In this document: positions 1 to 11,160 of the stretch, in pieces | How positions within the stretch are numbered: the first letter of the stretch is position 1 | How the letters are laid out: each line of letters opens with the position of its first letter | Assembly (NCBI RefSeq): GCF_003265705.1 | Contig: NW_020312859.1 | Coordinates: 4,482,380 to 4,546,379 of the forward strand | Source of the DNA: Callorhinus ursinus | Taxonomy: Eukaryota; Chordata; Mammalia; Carnivora; Otariidae | Direction: 5' to 3' | Length of the DNA stretch: 64,000 nucleotides | Position numbers and translations under genes: made by a program | Notes under the pieces: model-generated | Seen by the model: only the letters and a program-made list of their open reading frames with translations | Databases searched by the model: none | Told to the model about the DNA's origin: nothing

Positions 1-144
1 AGCATTCCTGAGCAAGATGGAACTCTGCCTGCAGATGACCTTCAGAATTGAACTGTGTCAGTGGCTCATCCCCTGTCCTCCAGCCTGGGAGCCTTTGGTC
101 TTGAGCTGATGCTGGCCATGTATGTTTTTGCTTTTCATTGTATA
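1..144. other. Unassigned unique sequence
   Basis: I recognise no repeat or gene here. It leads directly into the L2 tail at 145. Confidence 0.4.
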
Positions 145-213
145 TTCAGGACCTAAAACAGAAGTTTGCACAGAGTGTGTGCTCAATAAATACTCCTTGG
201 GTGAATGGGTAGA
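145..213 (+). mobile_element. L2 LINE 3' end, plus strand
   Basis: The phrase 'gtgctcaataaatactcc' followed by 'gggtgaatgg' matches the characteristic L2 terminus (GGTGCTCAATAAATATTTGTTGAATGAATG). Only the last 70 bases or so are recognisable, so this is an ancient, truncated copy. Confidence 0.6.
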
Positions 214-1535
214 TTTGTGCTTTGTCTTAACAAGGGGTAATGGTGAAAGTTTTATCCAACAGTTTTAGTGGTTTCAATCTTGGCTGAAGTTTACAATCAT
301 ATCTTGAGAGCCCCAAAACATAAATAAATAGGTAGGTAGATACATAAATGGATAGATGGTAGAAGGATGGATGCCTGGGTCTCATTGCAGTCCAAATAAA
401 TCCGAATCTCTGGGGAAGAGTCTTTATCCGTGTGGGTTGTTTTTTTAAGTTCCTCAGGAAATTCTAATGTACATTCAGGGTTGGGGAAAAATGCTGCATA
501 AAATGAATCCAATAAATTCACTCTGATACGTTATCCTAGCCAAATACCAGCTAAATAAACACAGTCTTGACTCTGGCCTTCCCTTGTCTTCATTTGACTC
601 TGCCAGAATCCAGCATTACCTAATGTTATAGTATAGCCAGCTCGCCCATACACAGGCAGGTGCTAAGTAGTAATTATTCTAAGGCTCAAATTCGAGAAGT
701 GCTGTGGCCTTTCTTCCTCACGGTTGCTGAAAAGCTTGTGGAGTAAGTGAAGGCACACACAGCCTTACCAGTCTGTCAGTATCCTGTTGTGTCTTATCAC
801 TGGTATCTTGCAATTCTGGTGCTGGAGCCCAACACAAACTTTACCCTATGAATATTTTCCCCTCCCCTGTATGGGAGAAATTAGTTCTGTTGTTTATTTG
901 CGAGATTAAAAAAGACATACATACACACAAAACTCAATAAATCTGCCCAAAGGGCTTCTTCTAAATCTTAAAAGTCAGGGCCCTGGGATGTCCGGGAGCC
1001 ATTTTTCCTAACCCTCAGCCCATCCCTCAACCTCCATAGGGCATTGTTCTTCCACAGACTTGAAAATGCAGGCGTCCCTGGGTAGATGCCCTACACAGGT
1101 CTGCTGGGCTGACAAGCAGGTTGACAGGTGTTTCAATAGAAACGGCTGTGGGTTGAAAAGAATGATTTCTGGCACTCAGAGTCTGGAAGGAAAGGAAGTT
1201 GTGTTCTGATGTGAGTAAGTTATATTTATGTAAGTGAGACCATTAGAGCTGCCTGTCATCCACTTGTGGAATACCAGGAATGCCTGTATATGTGCCTCAG
1301 GGTGTTTCTTTTTTCTATTAGAGCTTGGGTGTTTGTGGAGGAGCCAGGTAATGTGACAAGAGGGGAATCAACGGATGTATGGCACTTGTTACATGAAGAA
1401 CAGCAAATCGTGTTCTCCCGGCAAATAGGGAGCCTTTCGCAATAAACATTAATCATCGGGTTAGCTGTAAGAAAACAGGAGAAGTTGCTGCATAGAGAAT
1501 ATTCCCTCAGTGTGCATGTGTGGATAAGTATATGT
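214..1535. other. Unassigned, mostly unique sequence
   Basis: No repeat family or exon is convincing in this stretch. At about 318-375 there is a short degenerate tetranucleotide tract (TAGA, TAAA and GGAT units). The open frame at 297-521 on the minus strand, 74 codons, looks like no family I know and is of chance length. Confidence 0.4.
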
Positions 1536-1539
1536 GTCT

Positions 1540-1541
<2 letters not shown>

Positions 1542-1576
<35 letters not shown>
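1542..1576. repeat. (TG)n microsatellite, about 17 units
   Basis: A pure TG run lies in a longer imperfect TG-rich region, about 1510-1675, with TGTA and TGCA interruptions. Open frames on both strands here (CVCVCV and HTHTHT repeats) are products of the repeat. Confidence 0.95.
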
Positions 1577-1581
<5 letters not shown>

Positions 1582-2630
1582 CCTGTACGTGTGTGAGTTT
1601 ATGTGGTTGCACACTGGCACGTGTACGCACATATGCACTTATGTGTTCATCTGCATGTGTGTGAGGCTGTATGTGCTCAATGGCATCCTCAGAATTGCTC
1701 TGTTTCTTTGGAGAGTTAACTGTTGGAGGCACCAGAGACACCAGGGGCTCTGTCTGTCTGCTCCCAGACTGGAGGAACTCCAGGGCACCTCCTTTCCGTG
1801 CCATAGGAATGTCAAGGGAGAAGCTCCCTGCAGTTTCCGTAGGCTCACTGCTCTTTCTCATCCCCTTCTGCCATAATTCCTCTCTTAAGGAAAATTTTGA
1901 ACTAAAAAAAAATCCACAAGTTAAACTTGAATCCCTGGCATTTGCCGTTGTCCTCGGAGAGTGGAGGGAAGGAAATGACAAGGTAGTTCTTCATTTGGCA
2001 CAACGCGGGCTCTCCTTCATGTTCCTTACGTGGCAGGGAAACTGTGTTTTGATACGCTGTACACCCAGAGGACTGTGTAGAGAAACAGCTGTACACACAG
2101 CCACGCAGCCAGAGATGCAACCCTCTCTTTGGCTACATGGTCCTTTCAATAAGCTGTGCCCAGAGGCGGTGTCTAAGCTGCCAAGTGCCTCTTTAAACAT
2201 CATAAGCCATTCTCTTTTCATCTCTGATGTTTTACCTTGTCCTCCTGTTGGAATTCCACCCGGACTGGGCAGTGCAGCGTGGCCTTTCTGCTTTTAACTG
2301 GCTGGCTCTTCCGTTTCTGTTGTGGTCAGAGCAGCCCTGCGTTTGGGACCCAAATGCCTTCATTTTGGTTGCGTGATTGCATGATTGCAATTCTCGCCTA
2401 TCATCAGGACATCGGAGGTTTCCTTCTGGAATCTCTGGAGGCTGGAATTCAAATCTGTGATTCAGAGATTATCCTTTCATTGACCTCAGGAGCTAGCCAG
2501 TGGCTCTCCTCCCCTCACTCTGAGCTAAGGTCCCCTTTTCTGTGAGTACTACTTCTTCACACTTGATTAAAAGAAAAGTAGTTCCTTAAAACTTAACACC
2601 CAAGAGCCTTGGCCTACATCATGATGGACT
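1577..2630. other. Unassigned unique sequence
   Basis: Mixed-composition DNA with several overlapping open frames. The longest is 1671-2297 on the plus strand, 208 codons. No frame shows a recognisable domain or splice structure, and the frames shadow one another on both strands. I see no repeat consensus. Confidence 0.4.
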
Positions 2631-2633
2631 CAA

Positions 2634-2764
2634 TACATGCGTACATATATCCAGCAGGCACACACACATGCATACATACATACATACAGCACACACACAT
2701 GCATGCATGCAAGCAAGCACACACACATACATGCATGTAAACAAGCACACATACACACATACAG
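2634..2764. repeat. Compound CA/CATA/CATG microsatellite
   Basis: Interleaved CA, CATA, CATG and CAAG units form about 130 bases of mostly alternating purine-pyrimidine sequence. Such tracts mutate quickly and can adopt left-handed DNA. Confidence 0.9.
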
Positions 2765-3129
2765 GCTGGGTCACCTTCAGAGCCCTTCAGAATGTAGGTC
2801 ATAACAATGGTTATTGCTTTCTTGGTCTTCTTTTTATTTTATGAATATTTTTAGCATGCCCATGTCATTTCAAGCCAATAATAAATTATGTGATTAGGAA
2901 ATTTAAAACTGACTTTTAGTTTGCCATGGCCAAGTAATAAATTTCAGTGAGTCCCTTTCCCTACCTGGACCTTGGCTTTTGTATGCAAGACCTGGGAGAA
3001 TTGGACCAGATAGCTTCAGAGGATCCTTCCTGCTCTGACCTACCACTTGGGTCCCCAAAATTGAATTATTTTTACTCCTAGTTTCATGAAACACTTTCCT
3101 CACTGGTCTGTGCATGACCCTCATTTGTA
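2765..3129. other. Unassigned sequence
   Basis: No confident family. The phrase 'ttggaccagatagcttcaga' followed by 'ggatccttcctgctctgac' resembles a motif found in several ancient mammalian repeats, so an old transposon relic is possible. Confidence 0.3.
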
Positions 3130-3306
3130 CTTAGTCTTTATTTCATTTTTGTAATAACGTTCCAGCTACCGAGGCAACCAAAATTTTGATGGTGTCTTGT
3201 ATCTACTTATGAGCTACTTTCATTTCAACCTCCTGACTCCCCCTGCTATCCTGAATTCTGTATATAATTCCTTTTTATATAACTTTACTACTTGTATGCA
3301 TTTCTT
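3130..3306 (-). mobile_element. Old L1 fragment, left part, minus strand
   Basis: This is the 3'-side portion of an old L1 that resumes at 4022 after a young L1 insertion. Continuity is shown by the 17-base sequence 'acttgtatgcatttctt', which occurs once here (3290-3306) and again just after the young insert. The left boundary is uncertain. Confidence 0.55.
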
Positions 3307-4004
3307 TTTTTAACTATTATTTTTTTATTTTTTATTGTTATGTTAATCACCATACATTACATCATTAGTTTTGGATGTAGTGTTCCATGATTCATTGTTT
3401 GTGCATAACACCCAGTGCTCCATGCAGAACGTGCCCTCTTTAATACCCATCACCAGGCTAACCCATCCCCCCACCCCCCTCCCCTCTAGAACCCTCAGTT
3501 TCTTTTTCAGAGTCCATCGTCTCTCATGGTTTGTCTCCTCCTCTGATTTCCCCCCTTCATTTTAACATCTATTGCATTATTTGTTTCAGAGGTACAGATC
3601 TGTGATTCAACAGTCTTGCACAATTCACAGCACTCGCCATAGCACATACCCTCCCCAGCGTCTATCACCCAGCCACCCCATCCCTCCCACTCCCCACCAC
3701 TCCAGCACCCCTCAGTTTGTTTCCTGAGATTAAGAATTCCTCATATCAGTGAGGTCATATGATACATGTCTTTCTCTGATTGACTTATTTCACTCAGCAT
3801 AACACCCTCCAGTTCCATCCACGTCGTTGCAAATGGCAAGATCTCATTCCTTTTGGTGGCTGCATAATATTCCATTGTGTATATATACCACATCTTCTTT
3901 ATCCATTCATCTGTCGATGGACATCTTGGCTCTTTCCACAGTTTGGCTATTGTGGACATTGCTGCTATAAACATTGGGGTGCACGTACCCCTTTGGATCC
4001 CTAC
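3307..4004 (-). mobile_element. Young carnivoran L1, 5'-truncated, minus strand
   Basis: The insert begins with a T-rich tail complement and 'gttatgttaatcacc', then carries the C-rich complement of the L1 3'UTR (about 3463-3484) and the end of ORF2. It is flanked by a perfect 17-bp target-site duplication, 3290-3306 and 4005-4021. The body is about 698 bases, so most of the 6-kb element is missing, as expected for target-primed reverse transcription. The same family recurs at 25396 and 59355. Confidence 0.93.
3741..4004 (-). pseudogene. L1 ORF2 C-terminal remnant
   Basis: Read on the minus strand, the frame gives the last 88 or so residues of L1 ORF2, the endonuclease/reverse transcriptase protein that drives retrotransposition. 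Recognisable stretches are 'TIAKLWKEPRCPSTDEWIKK', 'MWYIYTMEYYAATKRNEI' and the end 'EKDMYHMTSLI' before a stop. Both catalytic domains lie further upstream and are absent. The annotated methionine falls in flanking DNA, so the apparent start is an artefact of truncation. It is a dead fragment with no promoter of its own. Confidence 0.9.
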
Positions 4005-4021
4005 ACTTGTATGCATTTCTT

Positions 4022-5290
4022 AAAGGCATATTATTTTGCTTTATTAGTCTCTTAACTTTAAGTGATAAGTTGTATATAATCTTTTGAAACATTTCAACTC
4101 CATATTATGTTGTTACCAGTCATCCCTATTGATGAGTGTAGCCTAGCACATTCATCCTGACTGCTGTGTAATATTCCATTGTGTGAAGATACTACAATGC
4201 ACTTATCCGTTAGTCTTTGATAGGCATTTAGGATTGCCTCCAGGATGTTGCCTTTGTCAACAGTGGTGATGAGCATCCTTGTGCATATCTCTTATTGTAT
4301 ATGTGTAAGGTTTTCTCTTGAGATTATATCCAAATTAGTCTCACCAACTTATACTTATGCCAGCAAACAATAGGCACTCCTATGATTCCAGATCCTCACC
4401 AGTATTTGGTATTGTCAGGATTATTAATTTTGGCCAGTTAAATAGGTATAAAATGGCATCTTATTGTTGTATTGCTCTGTATTCCCTTGATTATTAAGAA
4501 GGTTGAGTATATTTTTGTATATTTGTTACTCATTTTCATTTCCTTTTCTATGGGATACCTATTCATATTTCTTGCCCATTTCTTATTGGATTACCTCTTT
4601 TATTATTGATATGTAGTAGTCCTTTATATATTTTTGATACTATTTTGTCAGTTACATATGTGACTTGCCATTTTTTTGCTTCTTGTAAATTATCTTTTGA
4701 TAACAAAAGCCCTTAATTATATAATATGGCCAATTTTATCAGTCTTGGCATATTTAGTTAGCACATTCGGTGTCCTTCAAAAGCTTTTCACAAAACCAAG
4801 GTAACAAAGATGATTCCCTATATTCCTACTAACAGGTGTATGCTGTTTCTCTCTGACTTTGAGTCTCTGATCTATCTGCAGTTAATTTTTGTGTATGGTG
4901 TGAGATGGGGTGCAAAATTCATTTTTTTCTGTATAGATAAACACTTTTCCCAGGTCCTTTTGAAAATCACCCCTCTTTTTCCTTGATCTACCTAGCCATA
5001 TCTGACATAGGCCAGAATTCCTTAAATGCATTAATTTGTTCCTGAGCTCTCTGTTCCATGGGAGACCCACACACAGTCATAATTATGATAGTTCACACTT
5101 AATCTTGATCTCTGACAGAGCCCTCTCCTCCTGGTCCTTCTTCAGAAAACTCTTGGTTATTCCTGCCCCCTGTGGTAGTTTTAATCAGAATGGCTTTGAA
5201 CATATAGAACATCATGGGTGGTAGTTGATATCTTTACAATATTAAATCTCTCTATATTTATTTAAGTTTTCTTTACTGTCTCCTAAGGTT
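4022..5290 (-). mobile_element. Old L1 fragment, right part, minus strand
   Basis: This continues the element interrupted at 3307. Read in reverse it follows L1 ORF2, with complements of phrases such as 'tgtaatattccattgtgtg' and 'ctttatatatttttgatac' in the usual L1 order. Many stops and indels indicate an old L1M-type copy. Confidence 0.8.
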
Positions 5291-5399
5291 TTATTATTTT
5301 ACTTACAGAGAATAATGCATTTCACATAAAATCAGAACTACCAGCTTAGGTCTCAAAGACCTTGTATCTTGCATTTTCTTTTTCTCTCTTGTCTCACTG

Positions 5400-5820
5400 A
5401 CCTTCTTTTATGTCCTCCAAATGCCACATTCCCTCATACCTCAGGCTCCCTGCATATGGAGTTCTCAGCCAACAGAAAACTCTTCCACCTCCTTTCCCAT
5501 GACTAACCCATTCTCATATGACAGGGATCAGTATGCATACTACTACCTCAGAAAGGTCCTTACTCACAGTCTTACTTAAGTAGGACTCTACCCATTCACT
5601 GTTGTTCTCTAGCACTTCCTGTCCTGAAAACATGTATCACAATTCATAAATACTGTGTCTTTATTTATAAAGGTGTCTTCCTATATTATAAGTGTCACGA
5701 AGGCAGGAATCACATCTGTATTACTCACTGCTTGAGAACTCAGTGCTGTATGCTGTACCTGGAAAAGAGTAGGCACTGAAAACTTTTTTTTTTTTTTTTT
5801 TTTTTTTAATGAATGAAGGT
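5400..5820 (+). mobile_element. L2 LINE, plus strand, with an internal T tract
   Basis: The order of landmarks follows L2: a C-rich segment, 'aaggcaggaatcacatctgt', then 'gagtaggcactg' and a terminal 'aatgaatgaagg'. A run of 24 T residues (5784-5807) interrupts the conserved terminus, either by expansion of its TTT or by a small insertion. Confidence 0.7.
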
Positions 5821-6035
5821 TAGAGAGGTTCTTTTTGATGGCTAGGGTATAGTGATGGTGGTTAGGAGTAACTCTTGATATCAGTTAACTGACAGATATA
5901 ACCTGATATGACCATATAAAATCCTAAGATACTAGACTACATGAGGTTCCAGTGACCAGTAGGTTTACATTGAACACATAGAGCTCCACTTCCAATAGGT
6001 CAATTTGTGAAGGTGACGGGTCTTTTTTCCAGCTA
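5821..6035. other. Unassigned sequence between two L2 pieces
   Basis: I see no recognisable repeat or coding signal. Confidence 0.35.
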
Positions 6036-6105
6036 TATCTCAAGTACCTAAAACAGTACCTGGCATAAAGTTGGCACTCCATAAATATTTGTTGCATGAA
6101 TAAAA
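6036..6105 (+). mobile_element. L2 3' end, plus strand
   Basis: 'aacagtacctggcataaag' followed by 'actccataaatatttgttgc' and 'atgaataaaa' matches the last 65 or so bases of L2. It is a second L2 terminus, separate from the copy ending at 5820. Confidence 0.75.
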
Positions 6106-7435
6106 CTGTACTCCAAACTTCAATCAGAGTGAAGAGAGCATATTTAAATATTGACTTCTTTATGATGGCTTGATTTTTTTTAAAAGAATTTATTCTTTCT
6201 TAATGTTAGTGACATTGTAACAATATTACATGGTGTTGGGGAGATGGAGAGAGGAAAGTAACCCCATTCCCAGGCCCTCACATGCCAACCATTTCACATG
6301 GGTTTATTTTTTTTTTCTTGTCTTTGTGCAGTTATATCTCTTGCATGATTATGACCACATTGCAAAATTTGGATTTTCGCTATGTCAAACATTTTCCAAT
6401 TTCAGTGTAATCTACTTAACTACCCCATTTAATGACTTTCTGATCCCCTGAGTACAGAGGCTGTATTTTACTTTCTAATCATTCTATTGTGGGGTATGGT
6501 GACTGATCTCCCCAGAATGTAAAACAGAATTTTGGGGATATGGTACAAATGAACGGGATCTTTTTAAACAGCTGGTTAGCAAAGTTTGAATCTCTGCTTT
6601 CCTTTTCCTTCTCGGTAGATTTGTCGGTAGCAAGCAGAGACATTCACATGCCTTCCATTGATTGTAGAAATGTGCTCAAAATAATAGCCCTCTTCATTCA
6701 ATAGGAATGGATCTGAGGGAGGAGATTAGAACAATATGCATACATCTGGATGGAAATCTATAAACCCGAAGTTAGAAGGGGTAGTTCTGTTTTTCCTTCT
6801 TGTTTTAAAATTTAAGTCTCCATTTGCTTATTTCCTAACAAATGGAGGTGAATATGGGGTATGTGTGTGTCCCCACTCCTCCCTAATACCAATCCCATGG
6901 TAGACATCAATAATCAATCAGGCCACACACTTCCCTTGGACCTTAACAAGGCCTCAGGATCCCTCCCTCAGAGCACTCTAGGTGATTGTCCTCATGTCAG
7001 CTGTGATGCTTAACTGCCCTTTTGTCCTTTCCCACCTTCTGTGTGAGCATACCATCTGCAATTCTGGAAGGCAGTTCTTTTTAATGATGGTGCTACTGCC
7101 TGGGATAAGGCACCTGTGCTGTGAGTTCCTTCCAGGGAAGATGCTGGAGGGGTGTAACTTAATACTGGAACGACTCATCTAGAGTGTTTTCACAATTCTG
7201 ACTGAAACACAGAGCCACAGGAGGATGGGAGCATGCATGGTGGTTTCAAGACTGTGTTTGGAACTTCCCTTAAGGACCCTCTATGTATAGACTGCTTTTT
7301 GCAGTCCTCACCAACACATGTATTCTGTAATTTTAGCCTTCCCTCAGCCAATTCTTTTAACAATATTACAGGAAGTTTGGGTATCAGAGAAAAAAAAATC
7401 ACGTATAATCTCTTCCCCTAGCACAACAGTTATTT
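6106..7435. other. Unassigned, mostly unique sequence
   Basis: AT-rich and mixed DNA with no clear repeat family or exon. Overlapping 60-75 codon frames at 6978-7421 occur on both strands and look like chance. Confidence 0.4.
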
Positions 7436-7680
7436 TTCCTTGTATTTTATCTTTAAGGTGCGCACATCTTTTACCTAACTATAATTACATAAAATTTGCT
7501 ATCGTAATTTTTCATTAAGCATTTTATCACAATCATGATGCTTTTATAGCATCATAAAAACAGCTTATCTTTTATAATGACTGCATAATTTCCCATTGAG
7601 TGTATATACCCTAATTTACTTATCCATTCCACTACTGTTTTTCTGTATTTCTGATAACACGGTAATGAACCTAGTGTGCA
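7436..7680 (-). mobile_element. Ancient L1/HAL1-type fragment, minus strand
   Basis: 'actgcataatttcccattga' followed by 'tatccattccactactg' resembles the antisense of an L1/HAL1 region seen in many mammalian relics. Similar pieces occur here at 13013, 20128, 20985 and 39900. The element seems to continue at 7905 beyond a MIR. Confidence 0.55.
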
Positions 7681-7684
7681 CATG

Positions 7685-7900
7685 ATGGTGTTGTGTGATG
7701 GTGGAAAGAGCATGGCCTTTGGATTCAAATCCTGGTTTGAATATTACCTGTTAGATGGGAGACTTTTTGGGCAGATTAACTGCTCTGAAATTGAGTTATA
7801 TTCTTAAACTTTTTTTTTTTTTAATGCACATAGGAGAAGCAATATTCAAGCCTACAGTTCAGGACTATTGTAAGAATTAGGTGTATGTCGCTACCCAGTA
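7685..7900 (+). mobile_element. MIR SINE, plus strand
   Basis: The MIR landmarks appear in order: 'gtggaaagagcatggccttt', 'ggattcaaatcctgg', and a later 'attgtaagaattaggtg'. A T tract near 7810 replaces part of the central core. Confidence 0.7.
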
Positions 7901-7904
7901 GTCA

Positions 7905-8090
7905 TTCAGAGTCATGGCTGGCTTTCTTCCTCCTCTATTCCATATATTTCTGTCTTAGACATTCCCCCACATGAAATTACAGGGTTGAATAGAATGAACA
8001 CCTTTGTAACTCTTGATACATATTACGAGATTGTTCTCCAAGTATGTGAGATTGCACCAGTGTGAGCGTGTGTTTTGAGTCTTGTGCTTT
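7905..8090 (-). mobile_element. Ancient L1/HAL1-type fragment, continuation
   Basis: 'gattgttctccaagtatgtg' and 'gattgcaccagtgtgagcgt' correspond to the antisense of the conserved 'gccctccagaaaggttgtac' and 'caccagcagtgtatgag' segments. The order fits the fragment ending at 7680, with the MIR between them. Confidence 0.5.
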
Positions 8091-8485
8091 TATGCCAGTC
8101 ACTCTGTCTGAGAAGCAGGCCTTTGGCAGCCCACCAGAGATTTATGTCAGCTTTCATGATCCCCTCAGAGCAGGCTGATGTGTGAAGAGCTCATCACACA
8201 TGTTGGCACATCCATTTGCACTGTCCAAGGATGTGCCGGAAACACTTTCACTTCATCAACTCGTTGTTCGCTCCCTCTCCCCTTTGCCCTTAAGTAGCAA
8301 GTAAAGCGCCTGGCCTCTGACAATCTCCCAAAAGGTCCTGGGGGCCCCACAAGAACTCAGAACTGGGGGATACAAAGCTAGGTTTTTATAGGCTCTGCCA
8401 CCGACCTACTTGGGTACCCCACCAGGCACACCCTCCCGTGGCCTCAATTAGCTAACCTGGGGAAGGGCACTTGGGTGGCCTCAAA
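8091..8485. other. Unassigned unique sequence
   Basis: No repeat or exon recognised. Somewhat GC-richer than the DNA to its left. Confidence 0.4.
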
Positions 8486-8487
8486 GG

Positions 8488-8625
8488 CTTAACCACTCAA
8501 AGTGTGTCCTCTGTCTCAGCATCATCTGGAAATGTGCCATCTCAGGCTCTACCCCAGATCTGAGTCAGGGTCTGCACTGTTATAAGACCCCAGGTGATTG
8601 CAATGCTCCTTAGAGATTGACACAT
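8488..8625 (+). mobile_element. MER5-like hAT DNA transposon relic
   Basis: 'agcatcatctggaaatgtgc' followed by 'tctcaggctctaccccagat' and 'ccaggtgattgcaatgc' follows the MER5 layout of a non-autonomous hAT-Charlie element. The terminal inverted repeats are too decayed to define. Confidence 0.65.
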
Positions 8626-8829
8626 AGAGCGCTGAATTCTCTTCTGGCCAAGACTTTCTATCCTGCTAGGAACATTTGCTGGGAGCCTCAGTTTAGAACC
8701 GTGCTCTCCCTGCACCATGACCATACCCATCTAAGGATTTCCCTACCAGTGCTTGTGGGTCTGGGTCGGAACAACCACTACCTTCTTCCCTAAGGTGACC
8801 AAGGCCATTTTGCTGAAAAACAGATCTTA

Positions 8830-9320
8830 CTAGTCACTCTCTTGTTTAAAATCCAGCTGTAGATCCCAGTGGCTCTCAAGATCATTGCTGAACCCCTCTT
8901 TGCCTTGACCAGCAGGTCCCTCTAGAAATGGCAGACCCCGTGCTGGCCTCCCTGGCATCTTCTCCTGGTTTTGTATCTCCCTTCCCAAATCCCCAGGCTT
9001 TGCTTAACAGCCACACCACACTCCCCATGTTCCTATCCTCCCTCTCTAGGAGCTCCTTCCCAAGCCTCCTTTCTTGCATTTAAAGCCTGTGCATCCTTCA
9101 GAAGCACTCTGAAGGGCTTGAGATCCTTCCAGGGTCACTTTGTTCCTCTGAACCACCTGACTTAGTGGTCCCTTCTTGTTATGTTATTCTAGCACATATT
9201 GCCCTATGCTGTGATCATTTATTTCTGTATCTGTCTGCACCTAGGCTCAGAATTCTTAGACTTCCAAGAACACGTTTTATTCCCTCTTGAGTTCCCAGAA
9301 CCTGGCATATGGTAGGTCTT
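8830..9320 (+). mobile_element. L2 LINE, plus strand
   Basis: A long, diverged L2 copy. It runs from 'cccagtggctctcaagatca' through C-rich sequence to 'cagaacctggcatatggtag', just short of the usual terminus. Confidence 0.7.
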
Positions 9321-9740
9321 CCTCCTGGTCTCTCCATCCTTCTCTGCCTGCTCTCAGGAGATCGAATCTCAGACATCAGTGAGCTGCCTTGTCTTCTTTT
9401 TGTTCAGCAGAAGAGTGCTCTGCAGCGGATAGAAGAAGAGGGAGGGAGGGGCCGTCACTGCTCCATCTCCCTAGAGGAAGGTCACCACTTCTCTCAAGGT
9501 GACCTTCCCTGTTACAGAAACTGCTCCATCCTCTACCCTTCTCTCCCATACTAAATCACCCCCTTCCACTGCACTGTGCCCTGTTTCCTTCACCCCACCT
9601 ACAGTGTACAGAATTCCTTTATCAAACTTTCCTTGAATTATCCATTTGCTTCCTGCTAGGACCCCATTGAAACCCCTGTTATCAGTGCCACGTACCACTC
9701 AGAATGCTTGTCATCACGTAATTGACCTCAAGCCTTAAAC
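9321..9740. other. Unassigned sequence
   Basis: Pyrimidine-rich in part. No repeat family or exon is convincing. Confidence 0.35.
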
Positions 9741-9744
9741 CCTC

Positions 9745-9860
9745 CCAAGTGAGGGTCATTATCTCCATTCACTGCTGAGCCTTGGAGAGGGGATGTAACT
9801 TGCCTAAGGTCACACAACTAGTAAGGGAAACCTGGCTTCCTGCCAGGATGGATTTCAAAA
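9745..9860 (-). mobile_element. MIR SINE fragment, minus strand
   Basis: 'ttgcctaaggtcacacaact' followed by 'agtaagg' is the reverse complement of the conserved MIR segment containing 'gtgtgaccttgggcaag'. Confidence 0.75.
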
Positions 9861-10612
9861 ACCATTCGCTTAATGAGTCAGTCATGGTGCTTTCTCTTAA
9901 GGCGCTCAATAAATAATTATAGAATTGAGCCAGAGCTCCCAGTCATGATCAGTCCACCCCCCTGGGGTGGTCATGTTCTTACAGATGGGGGTTCAAGAGG
10001 CAGCTTTGGGACAAAATGGGAGACTGAGGTCTGGAACCAGCATGGGCCTAGAAATCATCTTCAAGTCTTCATTGTGTCTTCCCAACCAGAACCATCAAAT
10101 CCTGGAGGAGTGGCACTCGGTCAGGACAAGGACCTGCCCAGGGAGGTGGGTGGGAGAAAGCAGGTGGGGCCAGATTGGGAGCAGGAGGCTTCCTGGCCCT
10201 CAGCAGAGGGGGCTTCACCAGCATGATTCTGTTGGCAGATCCCATTCAGCCTGAACATTTTTGCAGCTGAACAGAGGTATTCAAAGCCCTGGCCCTCCCC
10301 TCTTTTGCAACTGAATGGTGTGCCGTGCCCGGATGGCTTTGGGAGGGTTCTGACATGAATTTCTGACACAAATATGCGCTGTCTGGTATGTCAGTATCAA
10401 AGGAAAATTGCAGAAAGCAGATTGGCATAATATTTCTCAGTAGTGAAAAAAAGTTTCCCATTCCAAATCAATTTTGGGGAAAAAAACCAACCTTTTCAAA
10501 CATTTGCAGAGCAGTGTTAGAATGGGCAGGGCTCCCTATAAAGAGGGCAGTTTATGAAGTTTCACATTTTCAAATCAATTATGATCTTTAAATAACAAGG
10601 AAAGCCTGTCCC
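9861..10612. other. Unassigned unique sequence
   Basis: No repeat recognised. Open frames of 82-117 codons overlap on both strands at 9873-10369 and resemble no family I know. Confidence 0.4.
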
Positions 10613-10662
10613 AGGCCACGAGATGATGCCTTCTGCTTATAGAAGGCATCATCTTGTGCCTT
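10613..10662. repeat. Strong inverted repeat (hairpin), 14-bp perfect arms
   Basis: Arms 10621-10634 (agatgatgccttct) and 10641-10654 (agaaggcatcatct) are perfect reverse complements around the 6-base loop 'gcttat'. One wobble (10620/10655) and three more pairs (10617-10619 with 10656-10658) extend the stem to 18 pairs. It is shorter than a typical microRNA precursor. Confidence 0.85.
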
Positions 10663-11004
10663 TAGTGCCTTCAGAGAACCCAGTGACCATGTTCAGTTTG
10701 TAGTTTCTGGGCAGCAAGTCCAGCCCTTAAGTGATGGTTTTTGGTGCTCAAGGCAATGCTTCTCCAGCTGGAGTCTGTGGAATCCCACACATGGGGACAT
10801 CTGCACATTCCTGCTTGGAGATGTGCAGGTTTTTCTGTTTGAGAAACGTAACAGGCTGAAAGGCCTTTTCCGTTTTCTTTAGTCCTTAGCTTCTATGGTA
10901 CTTTTTAACCTGAATACATTTTTGCTATATAGTAAGTGCTTAATAGACAGTTCTGGAAAGGAAGGAAGGGGAAAGTGGAGGACAGGAGAGAGAGCAGACC
11001 TGAT
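10663..11004. other. Unassigned sequence
   Basis: No confident family. The part around 10750-10860 has a vague resemblance to hAT-type MER elements but cannot be assigned. Confidence 0.3.
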
Positions 11005-11160
11005 GACCCACATCAGCTGCTTTCAAACCTGACTGAGCTTGTAAACCTTAAAGTTTTGCAAAGGTCCAGGTCCCCTTAAAGCTGCTGAATCGGAAACTTC
11101 AATACTTAGAATCGGAGCCCCGAGGAGTCCCTCGTGCACCCAGATTTGGGAGGCACTGAA
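11005..11160 (+). mobile_element. MER5-like hAT relic
   Basis: 'gctttcaaacctgactgagc', then 'gctgctgaatcggaaactt' and 'cacccagatttgggaggcac' follow the MER5 pattern. Ends and strand are approximate. Confidence 0.5.

Noticed and set aside
1671..2297. 208-codon plus-strand open frame
   Set aside because: No recognisable domain, overlapped by open frames on the other strand, and of a length expected a few times by chance in 64 kb searched in six frames.
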